From NCBI GenBank assembly GCA_000934455.1, contig KN885250.1, positions 38,413-63,044 of the forward strand: a DNA stretch of 24,632 bases. Direction: 5' to 3'. This stretch comes from Apostichopus parvimensis (lineage: Eukaryota; Echinodermata; Holothuroidea; Aspidochirotida; Stichopodidae). Made by a program: the position numbers and the translations under genes. A model generated the notes under the pieces. It worked only from the letters and a program-made list of their open reading frames with translations. It had not been told where the DNA came from and searched no databases. Below are positions 1 through 13,000 of this stretch, piece by piece. Position 1 is the stretch's first letter; every line of letters begins with the position of its first letter.

Positions 1-723
1 CCCCCCCCCCCTCGCCTACCTAAAAAAAACTGGTACAGTGTTCTAAAGCCAGAACAATAAGATATTTCATAGTTTTTTTTACCCCGCTCCCTTAACATGT
101 TCGCTTGCGTTTTTGTATCAGGCTCAAAGGCAAAAAACTAATAAAACAAAATATATTTTTGTTTCGGTTCCAGAAGGCCAGAAAATATCTCACGAAAGTT
201 CTTAATTGGGAATTTGCTCCCAGGACCTCGACCGGGACTCGGCACCTGGACTCAACGCTGCCCGCGCGCAGTGCAGCCGGAGACTGCACAGAACGGGCTA
301 CGCAAGATTCTTCTTACCATATCGCCTTGTCCCTTTTACTTGCAGGCATCCCTCTTCGTGGATAATTGTGCTGCTGTTACTAAAATACTTTTAGGAAAGA
401 GCAAAATGTCGTATTAAAGAATATTTAACTCAATGTTCCAGTCACACACTAGCTTCCATACCATTACTAAAACGAAAGAAAAAGTCGAGAGACCGAGGAA
501 CAAAGTACGTGCTAAGTGTTTGTGCTACAAAGTCATAGATTCAACTAAGTGTTATAGAATGTCGTTAAACAACCAACTCTGGCGTGGTTTCAACATCTTA
601 CTAAAAGTGCCATACATGGAATGACGCAGTATGAGCAAAATGAATCTCCCTTAGAAACGAAGTTACCCGTTCCTGCTTCTCTCTGGATGACTTTTGTAAC
701 ACCTTTTTCATTTACTTTACATC
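1..723. other. Upstream region of the receptor gene
   Basis: Starts with a run of C (1-11). About 215-300 is a GC- and CpG-rich patch that stands out from the AT-rich surroundings. Small open frames here overlap one another and show no domain. The promoter and any 5' non-coding exon must lie here or further left; no clear TATA box was identified. Confidence 0.4.
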
Positions 724-1045
724 ATGTCTTCGTCGATTCTACTACGTTGCGTGGTATTAACGTTTTGCATCCAGTATACTTTTGGAAGTTTTTCGATAGT
801 GAAGAAAATATCAGACTCCGTTTTATTTGAAACTGGTTGCGAGACTATGCAAGATAAGAATTGGAAATTTCAGAATGGATATCTGTTTTTTAAGAAAGTT
901 CCTTTAAAAAGTCCTATAAAACACACAATTTTGCTCGATAATAGTAGCTCCCTGTACATTGAGTCTGTGTCTCTCGTACATGAAGGGATATACCAGTGTA
1001 TTTGTGACGGTATCAACATAAGAAATTATTCATTGCGGATAGAAG
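724..1045 (+). CDS. Exon 1: signal peptide and Ig domain 1
   Basis: Residues 1-107. The Met at 724 has A at -3 and follows an in-frame TAA at 697-699, so it is the first possible start in this frame. Residues 1 to about 21 are a signal peptide with a hydrophobic core (VVLTF) and a small-residue end (TFGS). The Ig domain has Cys39 and Cys92, Trp47, and the E-G-I-Y-Q-C block typical of the Ig F strand; Cys94 is extra. Sequons lie at Asn73 and Asn101. The donor GTGGGT leaves phase 1. No 5' non-coding exon or promoter could be fixed. Confidence 0.88.
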
Positions 1046-4000
1046 GTGGGTAACGCATATTTCTGTTGATTTCTTTTCTTTTCTTTCTAAATGAAATATG
1101 TGTTGTGTTGTAATAAATTGTCACCAGTAAACTACTAACAGTTCATCATTCACACAAAAATGAAAAGGAGGTACTGTCTATTGTACTGAAATGACTGTTG
1201 ATAAAAACAAGAAATGACGGAAAATGTTTCTTCATTGTAACTTGACTGAAATTAAGATCACATTTAATGATTTTACAATCTATTCAAGAGGTTGACTTAG
1301 AAATTAAGTTAAAATTATGTTTATGCTAAATATTTCACATAATGTTTAGATTAAAAACAAGCTTGCTATTCATGATTAGAAGATTATTTACTAAAATTAA
1401 TATCCTAATAACGTTCATATAAAGCCAGTAACGGATCTATAGCAACAAGGACAAATATAACTTAAAAACAAGTACATGTGATCAGTTAATGAAAGTGTGA
1501 TGATTTATTTTGCATAACGTGAAATGGAATACATCTAACATCCACATACTTTATTCACGACCAATTATTCATTACTCAAAATAAAATGAAAAACAAGTTT
1601 TAAGGTGGGTTGACATTTTTTTCTGTATGTATAATTACATTAATTATAAAATCGGTTTAATCTGTTTTCGATGCCGGGGATGGTGGTAATATTTGCCTTC
1701 ATTCAGTTACGTTTTATGTGTTATTAACATATTTTAAAAACAAAAATCTATGTTTTCTTATCCCTAAATAGGCTGTTATTATGTTGTTTTTTTTCTGTCC
1801 AAAAAGAAACAATTGATTAAACTCAGTTAAATATCCATTTGCTGATTCAAACAGTAAGCAGAATATTAAATATTGGATACTGGGCTACAAGAAGACGTTA
1901 ACACAGACTATATAGGTACCACAAGAATACAGATGCCGTAACTGCATTTTGTTTTTAAACCAATTGTAAATTGGTTTACTAGGAACTTGAAATAAAGAAA
2001 AATCACATCATGTCCACACAGCTATTTATTTAGCAGCATTTGCCAAGTTAAAATTAAAAATGATTGATTTATTGTACAGTAATAAGTGTAGTTTCAGGAA
2101 CCTATCGTATTGTGGAATCTTGTGGCGACTTAAGTTCCATTGGACTATGATTTTTTATTTTGTTTAAGTTCAATATCAATTTCAACACGAGTCATGAATT
2201 AAACGATGGGTATTGGATCAGGTTATTTAATATTGAAGTATTTTCTAAAATGGTATCAACTACCTTTTTTCGTACATACACCAGTTTGAGGTTTGAGTTT
2301 ATAATATAACATTTTAACTTGCAATAATTTATACTTTCTATATTTAACATTACGCATTTAAAATAGAGCGCTACCAGATGATACAAGCTAGTAAGGACGG
2401 ATTTTGAAATGTATTTTAATTTTGTTTTTATTAATTAGTGTATCTGGTTTATTATGTTTCATACCATGCAGATGAGTGAACTGTTTTCAAGTGCAATAAA
2501 CCATAAGAAATTTCTTCTTTTAACGTTATTTCCTTTCATGACTTCTGTCACACCTTCTCGGTACAAGAGGTATATCTCTTTAGCAAATTATTTAAGGTGT
2601 TTACTTTTCGATGTAAACTAGATTCAAAAAGGTAATATACATATTATATGTCAAGTAGATTGTATTAACAATATACAGGTTGAATTCGCTTCATTGAAAT
2701 CATTAATCATATCACTTTAATCGTTAGGTCAGTGTACTTGTAAGGTTAAAGCGGTATATATCACAGTACAGAGATATCTATTTGTGAATGAAACAAAGAT
2801 TTCGTAGTTCTCATAGATTGAACTAAAAAGCAACAACAACGTTGTCCATTTGAATTTGGTTTCATTCTCATTCGTCATTGTTATATCAATGTTTAAACAT
2901 ATTAAAAAGACTTGCTGTCAAATAGACTTCAATAATCGTTTTATTGATAGTTCAAGATTTATGGTTGAGATAATAAAACCTAATGAATTCATCTACAGAC
3001 CGTCGGTTTGCTATTGTTTATCACGAATAAATCTGAGCTCAAGTTTCGAGGAATTTGATTCATTTTCTCTGCCTGACAATTTACTACTTCAAACCGTTAC
3101 AAAGAACTAGTAAAATTCAATAAATGAATGAAACGTGTTAGTTTCGACTTTATTGAATGTTAATTGACAATAGAACACCGAGCGCTCTTATAAAAAGCTC
3201 AATAAATATATTAAATACAGTTTACAATACAGCCACGAGTTGAATACTTTCACTCTCAGAGAATGAATCAGAATGAATAGAGCTCTCTAAAAAACTAGAA
3301 AAAGTTGCAATTATTCTAAACCAAGAAATTTTAGACATGGAGAAACAAGGAAGTACCGATCCTTTGAAGTTATATGCATTGTCGCCTGTTATCTTGATAT
3401 TGTTCCGAACTATTGATTGATCGATTATTAGATAGCAACTTAAAGCGACTATGAAAATCTCCCGATCGGCAACTTGAGCTCTAAAAGTCACACAAAACTA
3501 GAATTAATGATCCAGTCGTTGTAATGTTTTAATACAATCAAATATGATACCACGAGTCGCCATATTGACTGCTATCCAAGAGGGATTGGTGATAACATTT
3601 TGTTTTAGTTTCAATTATTTTCACTGTGCGCCTCCTAATCATGTCATGTATTAATAAACTCTCCAGTACATATTGAGAGGGCATTGTATCTGAGCGGAGC
3701 GTTGTTTCTCCATCTATGTAACTTCATCTTAGTTAACCTAATAGTGAATCAGTTAATCAAAGTCCTAAGCTTCCAGAATAACATAAGGGGTAGGGGGGGG
3801 GGGGGCTAAGCCTCACCCAGACAAACTTATACAAAATATCCCAGTGTACAGTACATATATATGTATCATATTAGTGCAGTACAATCCAAACAATTGACAT
3901 TCCTCAACATTGTTTGGAAACATCCACGATTCCAAACATTTCTTAAAGGGGAGAGGGACCCTGAGAACACTTCTTCTGGACGACATTATACCTTAGACCT

Positions 4001-7000
4001 CCTTCAATTTCGTTATCATGACATAACTACCTTGGGAACCATTATAGGTGAATCCAACGTAATACAACACATATGATTAACTAGTGATTCGTCTATCTAC
4101 CGACAGTTCCACCAACGATTGGTATGAGCACAGAGGCGGATACATCTAAAGAACACAACGAAGTACTCGTCGAGCATGGCTGTAACATAACGTTCATGTG
4201 TTACGCAATTGGAGCTAGACCAGCTGTGAATCTAACATTGGTAATAGATGAGAAACCCTTACAGCCAACAACAATGGTTGTAATCCCTACATCCAGCAGT
4301 GGATATTACGACACGGAGGCCTGCTTCTTGATCGTATTAAAACATCCGAAAGGAAACATAACATGTCAAAGCAGCCCCCAGGTGACGTCACCTTCACAAC
4401 AGGACGAGAAAAAGTACATAACTTATGGTACGTTTACTATCTCTCTCTCTATCTCTCTCTCTTAAGCTGGTCTCGTCAAAGTGTTGTTTTCTGTTTTCTT
4501 TTGCAGTTATTTCTTGAACGAATCTACCAAGACGGAATTAAGAAATTGGATGACTTCAGCTACATTTATTTCTCACCATAAGTTTAGAAACATTTTAGTA
4601 TCGCTTCCCCCCCCCCCCATCTAGTATCCGATCATTTTCACATCCCCTGACATATTGTTTACAGACTATTACTATAAGCTACTCATAAGAACTATTACGT
4701 ATACTGTATAGACAATTGCTATACTGTACTGAAAAGCCTCCTGCATTAATCGAGCAAAATCTAAGAAATCCCCACATCTTGCCAAAATGCAGTAAACAAG
4801 TTTACAGAAACTCTTTAATATAACGTGCTGCTTTATACATTCAATCCGAGCACTTAGAAATGTTTTTTTGTAGTCTGTTTGTTATAGCGTTTTTATGTAT
4901 CAATTGTATGTGTAGATGTCTTTGATATGATATCCTATCATCTTAACTTTTATATTTTCCTTTTATATCAGGCATTCTTCCTGTTAACGTATGGTATGAC
5001 TCCTCTTTATAAAATGTATATTATACTGGAATGAATAAATCAATAAATACAAAGTTGTATGTTTAATATTTATTTGCGTTTGAAGTTCTTCCTACAGTAC
5101 AGCTCTTCATTAACAATCGTAATATGTCCAGTGACGTCATCTACATCGAATCAGGTGTTGTGAACGCAACCTGTCGAGCAGCTAATGCAAGACCAGCGGC
5201 CCAGCTGGATTGGTTAGTTAACGGCCAATCAGATATGAGCTCAAGATCTACAAGTTCTTATACCACAAACACTAATGGAACTTTTGAGACATTAAGCTAT
5301 ATGACGTTTCAACCAGACGCCACGGTACCTAAAGGGAACATATCATGTGTTACCCGGGGACATTACGGTAAACCATTTGCATCTGTACTACGATACCAGG
5401 TTCAACAGACACAGAGGACATACGGTGTGTTTCCCTTTAATACATTGATACTGGTAGATTGCCCCGTGTTTTGCGAAGTTTTGATATCCATCATTCATAC
5501 ATATTCATAAGTGTAAATATTTTATTGTGGGCCGGGGGGGGGGGGCTGAATATGAATCGGTATTTACAGGAACTAAATACAGCAATTATGACCAATCGTA
5601 AAACTACATAGATGTTCGTAAGGGCAAGTGTGTAAGTGGGCTCTATCGTGAACATCATCACTGTGAAAATAAGAGTTGACACCCTACAGAGAGGACACCA
5701 GCTACTTTAATCCTTACAGATTATAAGGTACATTAACAAATACAAAACATGTTAACATTAAATTAGACTCGAAGAAAAATGAATAACGTCATTGAATTGT
5801 TTAAATGTTTAATTAAGGATGACACGTGTTTCTTAGCAACCTCTGTTATTCACGTCTCTGCTCACGGCTAAACTTGTTATGTGAACTTTATATTAAGACA
5901 ATTGTCCACTAAATTACCATCACATAATCTCCACTTCTTTCTCAAATATCCACATCTGTCTTTTGCAGATGACATGGTACCAACATTACAACCTCCTGCA
6001 CAGAATAGCGATAAATCATATCTATTTGCAATATCTGGGTGTTTTCTTTTCATCTTAATTGGAGTATTCACGTTCTTCATTCACAAAGTTAGAGGTACGT
6101 AAAATTGTTCCCTTATTTCTATGAAATTGATTCTTGTTTCAAACCGTGAGGTTCTACCACTGTAACACATTGCCCATATCACCTAAAGATTATTAACTGT
6201 ATTCTTGTGACATTTGTGTCACATTTTATATCAAGATGAGCGGTGTCTCATTTTCTAAATTTAAGCTACCACCAAAACAAATATTTATTTAGACATTACT
6301 GCTATTGAACTGAATGTATGGATCAATATGCCATCAACAGGGTACAATATTTAACGATATATTTTTCTTTACCGTGACAGGTGTCCGAATATCTCTTCGA
6401 CAAATGTGAGTAAATCGAATATAACATTATATCGTAAAATAAATTAAATTTTAATTGTATCTTCGTACTTCCAAATAAGAAGACACTGATATTTGCATTG
6501 CTACATAATATTGATTTGTACCTTTATGTGGGATATCGTATTTAACGTGATGATCTTTGCTTTCATTACCGTATAGTAATGTTTGCCAAAGTACTTTTTC
6601 TCACTTTATAGTTAAACGCCGTAACTGGGATATGCCAAAGTATGTTAAACTAGTCCCATGTAATAAATCTGGGGTATAATTCGATTTGAAACCATTCATA
6701 CCACGACTTTATTAGGAACGAAGTAACGATTAAATACATAAACTTTTAACGTTGATTTGGAAATGTCTGACTGAATAAAGATTATTAAAGAGTTAAAACA
6801 CATATTCATCAAATATGCGAATTCAGAAACGGGATGTTGATTAACTTCGCTGACACGTTGCATTATAATCATATGGTAGAAACAGTGGCGGAGCGTCCAT
6901 ACAGTCAGGGGGTGGATGCCCCCCCCCCCCCCAACGGACTCAAATGGACTGCTGACGCCCTTTTACAGCTTGTTACCATTTTGTAATTATTCGCGATTAT

Positions 7001-10000
7001 TGACTTATTTATTGCGCTCTCATCTATATCTACTGGCATTTGTCACATTTTGTTGGCGATGACACCTATTTATTCTTCGTTTATCTGCAAATTAGCAAGG
7101 CCATGAAAGGGGCATTTCCGGCGATCTAGGGAGTATCTTTACTAAAAAAATTTGTGTACGCTCCGCGCCAACCTATGGTGGCGCTCCGCTTAGATAGTAC
7201 CGAAAGCGCCCCTACAGACCATTCTCGCCCCCCCCCCCCCTTGACCAATAACCCTAGCTCCGCCACTGGGTAGAAAGAATATAACAACATTTTGAGAGCG
7301 CCTGGTGTAATAACTTACTTGGTTCATCGCAGTCAATATTGAGTCAATATAACAGTTATGACGTTGTTTGAATATCTATTGGACGGTTAATTTAATTTAA
7401 ATATTGCATTTGTTCTCCCTTGTTGAAGGAATCCGGGTACATTAGACACAAACTTAAAAGGAGAAAAATATAAGATCAATGAAGAAAACGGTGATGGTAA
7501 GTACCGTTTTTAAAACGTTCTGTTTTTTGGATTTACATTATTTGCAAGTAGAATAAAGAAGACAAGTTATATCATGGAATTCGAATCACACAGATATATA
7601 GGAGTACAGATCATGGGCTATATCCACGTAGTATAGCATTTTCGTAATGTATAGGTGTCATTCAGATTAGACCTCACAAAATGTATCATATATTTATATT
7701 GTTGTACAATATATTCAGAAACCAACAGAGAAAGTAATGCAAATGAACGTCAAGCGGGTTAAACATAATTTGATTTTACTTTGACACTAACTTATCCGTA
7801 TATTGTGTCACATAGGGTTATTGAAATTAATCAGTAATGTCAGTCATGGACGTTAACGATCGTTTTAAGTACCGGTAACTGACAACAAGGTTTGTGTTTA
7901 GTTTATAACTGAGACATATTATTGCTTAATTGAATGATCATTGATGCCTGGGTGTAACATGGAGAGGCGAACACCCAGAAATATAAAGTAAATTTTGACA
8001 ACTTTACAATAGGTAGTAAGATCATTAAATCCAGCCAGGACGACAACGTGTAAGTTAAACAATACTTAGTACAACTTGTGAAACGGAAATAAATAATTAA
8101 AATAAAAAACAAAGGGAAAAGGGAATCAACGTGAGTCTCACAAAGTGCTATATGATATTTGTGAAAATATATACCATATAAATCATGAAAACAATTATAA
8201 ATGTTTTAAATGTTAATTGCTGTCTTGTTTCTGTTTTATAATTTAAAGAAGAATGTGAAATGAACGCAAGGGTTTCGTGAGTATCTGTTTTTTATTTTAT
8301 TATTTAAACAATATTTCAGGACAAGAACATCACTTCTACGTTAGATTTAGGATAAAAAATATTATTCCTACAACCTTGGATATTATGTCGTTTGTTTTGT
8401 TTTTAATCTGTAGTTAAAACTGATATAATATGTCATTCCAGATTGTCTCTCCTGTTGCTCTCGAAAGCTGCATCGTCTTACAAATAAATAACTAAATATC
8501 TGTTATTTCAAGCTGGAGCTTAATATGTTATGTTCATGGTGTTTATTATTGAATCTTTCATAGGGCATTAATGGATAATGCACGAATAAATGAAGAACTT
8601 GGTGAGTTATTATTTTTGGGAAGTTGTTTGGAAGTACTGCTAGTTAAAGATTTACATCTGTCATTTACACAAATGCACTATGCGTTGAGATCGGTGTGAT
8701 AGGACGGCAAAGACACTCCAATAAAACGGGCATCAGGAAGCATTGTTGAATTTGTTTGAACATTTGGAGGATACACGACCTCTTGCCCCGCCTTACCTGT
8801 AGTTGCGTCTAACTATTACGCATGATTACTTAATACATGTTTGAAGAACTGAACATTGAGATGATTGTGATTCTTATTTTCTTAGGATTGGAAGCTGATT
8901 GTAGTTTTGATTAAACACTTAATATACAAGATTCTTTATAGATCACTATGAACTTGTGACACACGTCATATTTTATTCATCACTGTCGTGTAACAACTAC
9001 CTCTAACAATCGTCTAGTTTTATTTCTCTTTCTTTCATTTTCCGCAATTTAAGAAAAGAGTCAGGAACACAAGCATGTTAATATTACGATATTTTCTTGC
9101 TTTCTTCTTAGGTCCTAAAGATAATTATCCCAAACCACCGAGGTAATATTATTCAACAACAAGATACATACCTAAACTATTCAACAACAAGATACATAAG
9201 TAAAGATGGATGACATCACAACAAAAATGAATTGTTAACTTTGTGCTCTTTTTTTAGTCTAAAGCTACCAGAAGTTCCGGAACTTACAATTGATATTGAA
9301 AATGAAAACGGTAAGTGTTTTCATTTATATGACATCTTAATATTTTACATTGTTATATGTGACAATTGCAACCAGTCCTTACCTTTCTTACCGTCTACCT
9401 CGGTCCTAGGTGGGAAGGAGAGGAGAAGGAGAGCAACGTAAAATGTTTTGTCTTTTATTGTATACATTCAATCTTCTTTAAATTAAATGTACAATCAAAT
9501 GAACCTTCAGTGACATGTGTTTCGTTCTTATTTCTGTACCATCGTATATCTTGTACTCCGATGTATGCACTACACCAAAGTGATAACCACCAGATAAATC
9601 AAAGATCCGATCATTTTCGGAACTGGGGTGTGAATGTTATGTATCCTAAGGATATTCATGAAAAGGAACAAAACGGCGCATTAATGTAAAAGGAAGGTTT
9701 GACTATTGCTTACCAAACCCTCAGCGAACCTATATAAACTATCAATTTGGCGTCAATTCGTGTAGCATTTGGTTTGATTTCTTCTTTCCCAGTACTTCCC
9801 AAGAGGCTTTTTAGGGAGGGGGGGGGGGCTATATGTAGTTAATATTTTATTATTTACATTTATTGAATTGATATTTTGATACTCTTATCTTTATTTGTAG
9901 TTTACTACTCATCAGTGAAAGAAACAGCCACACAGGGGAGAATATTCTACGCCAAAGATATGCGATTGATTCTCAACATGAAGACCAGCGACGTATATAA

Positions 10001-13000
10001 CCGATGGATGGGGACTATAAAAACAGATAATAACAAGAAAAAGTGTGTTCTGATCACCACTGTATCTGGTTAGTAGTTTACATCATGGCCAAGAAAACGT
10101 GATGCGTCCTTTTATGTGTATATCATCATCCTAGAGTTAATATCGACAGTACAAATAATAATTACGTTCTAGCTTCGATAGAGTGAGCAACAATCGATCA
10201 ATCACATTATAGCACACAATAAGAAATGACAAAAAAAATGTATTTATTCATCTAAACTGATTATCGGAATGCTGTTAACAAATTGTATATATTTCAAATG
10301 GTGGCCATATTTGAGTATTATGTGCTGATTTGAGTCATGAGAACATTTTGAGTTCCGTAGCTATGTTATTACATTGTTTAATATGCAGCTGCTCTGTAAC
10401 GATTTAAAAGCANNNNNNNNNNNNNNNNNNNNNNNNNNNNNNNNNNNNNNNNNNNNNNNNNNNNNNNNNNNNNNNNNNNNNNNNNNNNNNNNNNNNNNNN
10501 NNNNNNNNNNNNNNNNNNNNNNNNNNNNNNNNNNNNNNNNNNNNNNNNNNNNNNNNNNNNNNNNNNNNNNNNNNNNNNNNNNNNNNNNNNNNNNNNNNNN
10601 NNNNNNNNNNNNNNNNNNNNNNNNNNNNNNNNNNNNNNNNNNNNNNNNNNNNNNNNNNNNNNNNNNNNNNNNNNNNNNNNNNNNNNNNNNNNNNNNNNNN
10701 NNNNNNNNNNNNNNNNNNNNNNNNNNNNNNNNNNNNNNNNNNNNNNNNNNNNNNNNNNNNNNNNNNNNNNNNNNNNNNNNNNNNNNNNNNNNNNNNNNNN
10801 NNNNAGTCGCATGCACAGTGTATATAATAAATAGTCACCATTACCAACTTGTTCATTATTTCAAAGAAATTCTTACTTATCAGACAATTTTATAATCTAC
10901 ATGTTTTTGAATTAGCCCAAAACATTACTCAAATGAGCGGAGACAAAATTTAAACAAGACGTCTAAAGACGTAACCGTATATTACATGAAAGTGAAGAGT
11001 AGAGGAGATACAGATACTCGTATAATTCTGAGAGTTGTTTGCAAGTAATTATTATTGGTTGAACAATTAATCAGTTCATATTACATATTATTCTCACTAA
11101 TGAATGATGTCAATCATTTTTGCTAGAAAATGCAATGCAAAGGGAAGATGTTCACTGGGATGACTTTGTAAAACGAGTTCTTGAATTGCCGAAAAGCAGA
11201 AGTATTCCAGCTGCAGAGGGCATATGTATTGACGCTGGTAAGTTGCTATTGCTTCACAGTATCCAGGTTCAAGTGACCTTACTATATATATGTAAATTAG
11301 TAATTGCATGTGTACGTTTCTTGGAATAACCAAATGATCTCATGAAAGATATAGTTGCACAAACTTTGTTATTGCAAGACACCAATCATTCCCCTAGAAT
11401 ATATATTGAAGGTGATGTATACAATGTGTTGTATACAGAAAAAAAAGACAGAAAAAAAAAACCGTCACCAAGCTATGTAGGAAATATCAACTTATCATTC
11501 ATTGGTAATACGATGTAATCTTCCTTATACACTGGAACCTCATTTTGAACACTTGCAAGTCAATTTAGCTATACCAAGCATGGAACACTGATAATTGTTA
11601 ATGTACGTGTTTCGCTTGAATCTTCTTAATAGCTCATTTGTATCTGGTGCAAGAACATTTTGTCTGCGAGACATTGGGTGCCCGATTAAGTAGCTCACAT
11701 CATGCAGAAAACAACGAAGCCAATTATTCCTTTACTGAATTTGAGGTGAAACGATTTATCATGGATATTTTAGAGGGAATGGAACTCATTCATTCTTACG
11801 GGGTAAGTCTAGTAAATTGATAGAAAACAGAATCTCAGACTCCGTGTTACTTTTAATTTAATATACCATTGTTTGTTATGATAACAATTTAATGTTATGA
11901 GATTTAAAGGGACTATAATACCATTCATCTGTAAACCTTTGTCTACCTAAGCATGTTAATTATTTCATCTTGTAGTCTGATCTGAGACTGAAATTTAGTA
12001 ACTGTTCTTATTACCAGCAAGTTAATTTTGGCTAATTTGGTTATACACTTTTGTCTTGCGTAGGTTATGCAGTCGAATAGTTTGACAGGGAAAATAAAGT
12101 GTGTGTGTGTGTGTACGCCCACTCCTTATTGATCGGTCAATGTTATATAATTACCTAGACGTCATTTTCTTTTCCTTCTCAATCAAGTTTCTTCATCCCG
12201 GACTGTCAACATCAAAAATTCTTATAACTCAAGACGGTGTGTGCAAGATTTATGATTTCTGTTTGACAGAAGATGCTACCAAAAGACTCAATGTAAAGAA
12301 ATCAAAGGTATTTCATTGATATACACGTGGACTTATGTCATATTATTTCTTCATGTAATTTCATTATGAAGCGCGCGGATATCTACGAATCTAAGCGCTT
12401 AAGGCGCGGGAGCTGACGGTGTAGTCTATTCGGCGCAGTGTTAATTGTTTTTTTTTTTCAAACTCTACTTACGTGATGAATGTGAATGAACAGCGTTTCT
12501 TTTTTACCGGAATGCTAGGGTTCTAGGGTAGACACTACTATTGTTGTAGCAACACTTACCTGTCCTGCAGGACACATAAATATTCCATAAACGATCATGT
12601 GATAGGTTTGCACCAATACGCAGCAGACAAATAGAGAGAGAAATTTAAAGTATTTTTATAACACCATAATTGGTTTTAAAGCACAGTCTTGTCAGTAACA
12701 TGTGTACAAAGGTATTTATGATTTAGTTAAGCATGAAAAATGTTTACACACTATGTACTAAGTTAATAATAAATTTAAGGCATTCATGTTCCAAAATTCT
12801 TTTAAATTTTTGGAATTTCAAGTAGTTCATGAACTCAGTTAATATATTCCAATCACTTCTTTTCTTGTCCATATATTTTTGTATTGTTAATTCGATTGTA
12901 TCCAAACATTGTCTTAGCTCAAGTCGCTACCACCAGAGGCGTTACATCGTAATGAATATTCATGGGCTAGTGACGTCTGGTCCGTAGCTGTTGTAGTTTG

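Noticed and set aside
105-365. Overlapping open frames in the GC-rich patch near the left edge
   Set aside because: Several frames are open at once because of base composition; no domain, signal peptide or splice context is visible.
2850-3491. Open frames on both strands inside intron 1
   Set aside because: Random-looking composition and no family motif. The receptor reads directly from 1045 to 4107 in phase.
3861-4076. 71-codon plus-strand open frame just before exon 2
   Set aside because: Not in phase with a usable donor into exon 2 and shows no Ig or other motif.
10361-10895. Open frames spanning the N gap
   Set aside because: They are created by unknown bases and are not real.
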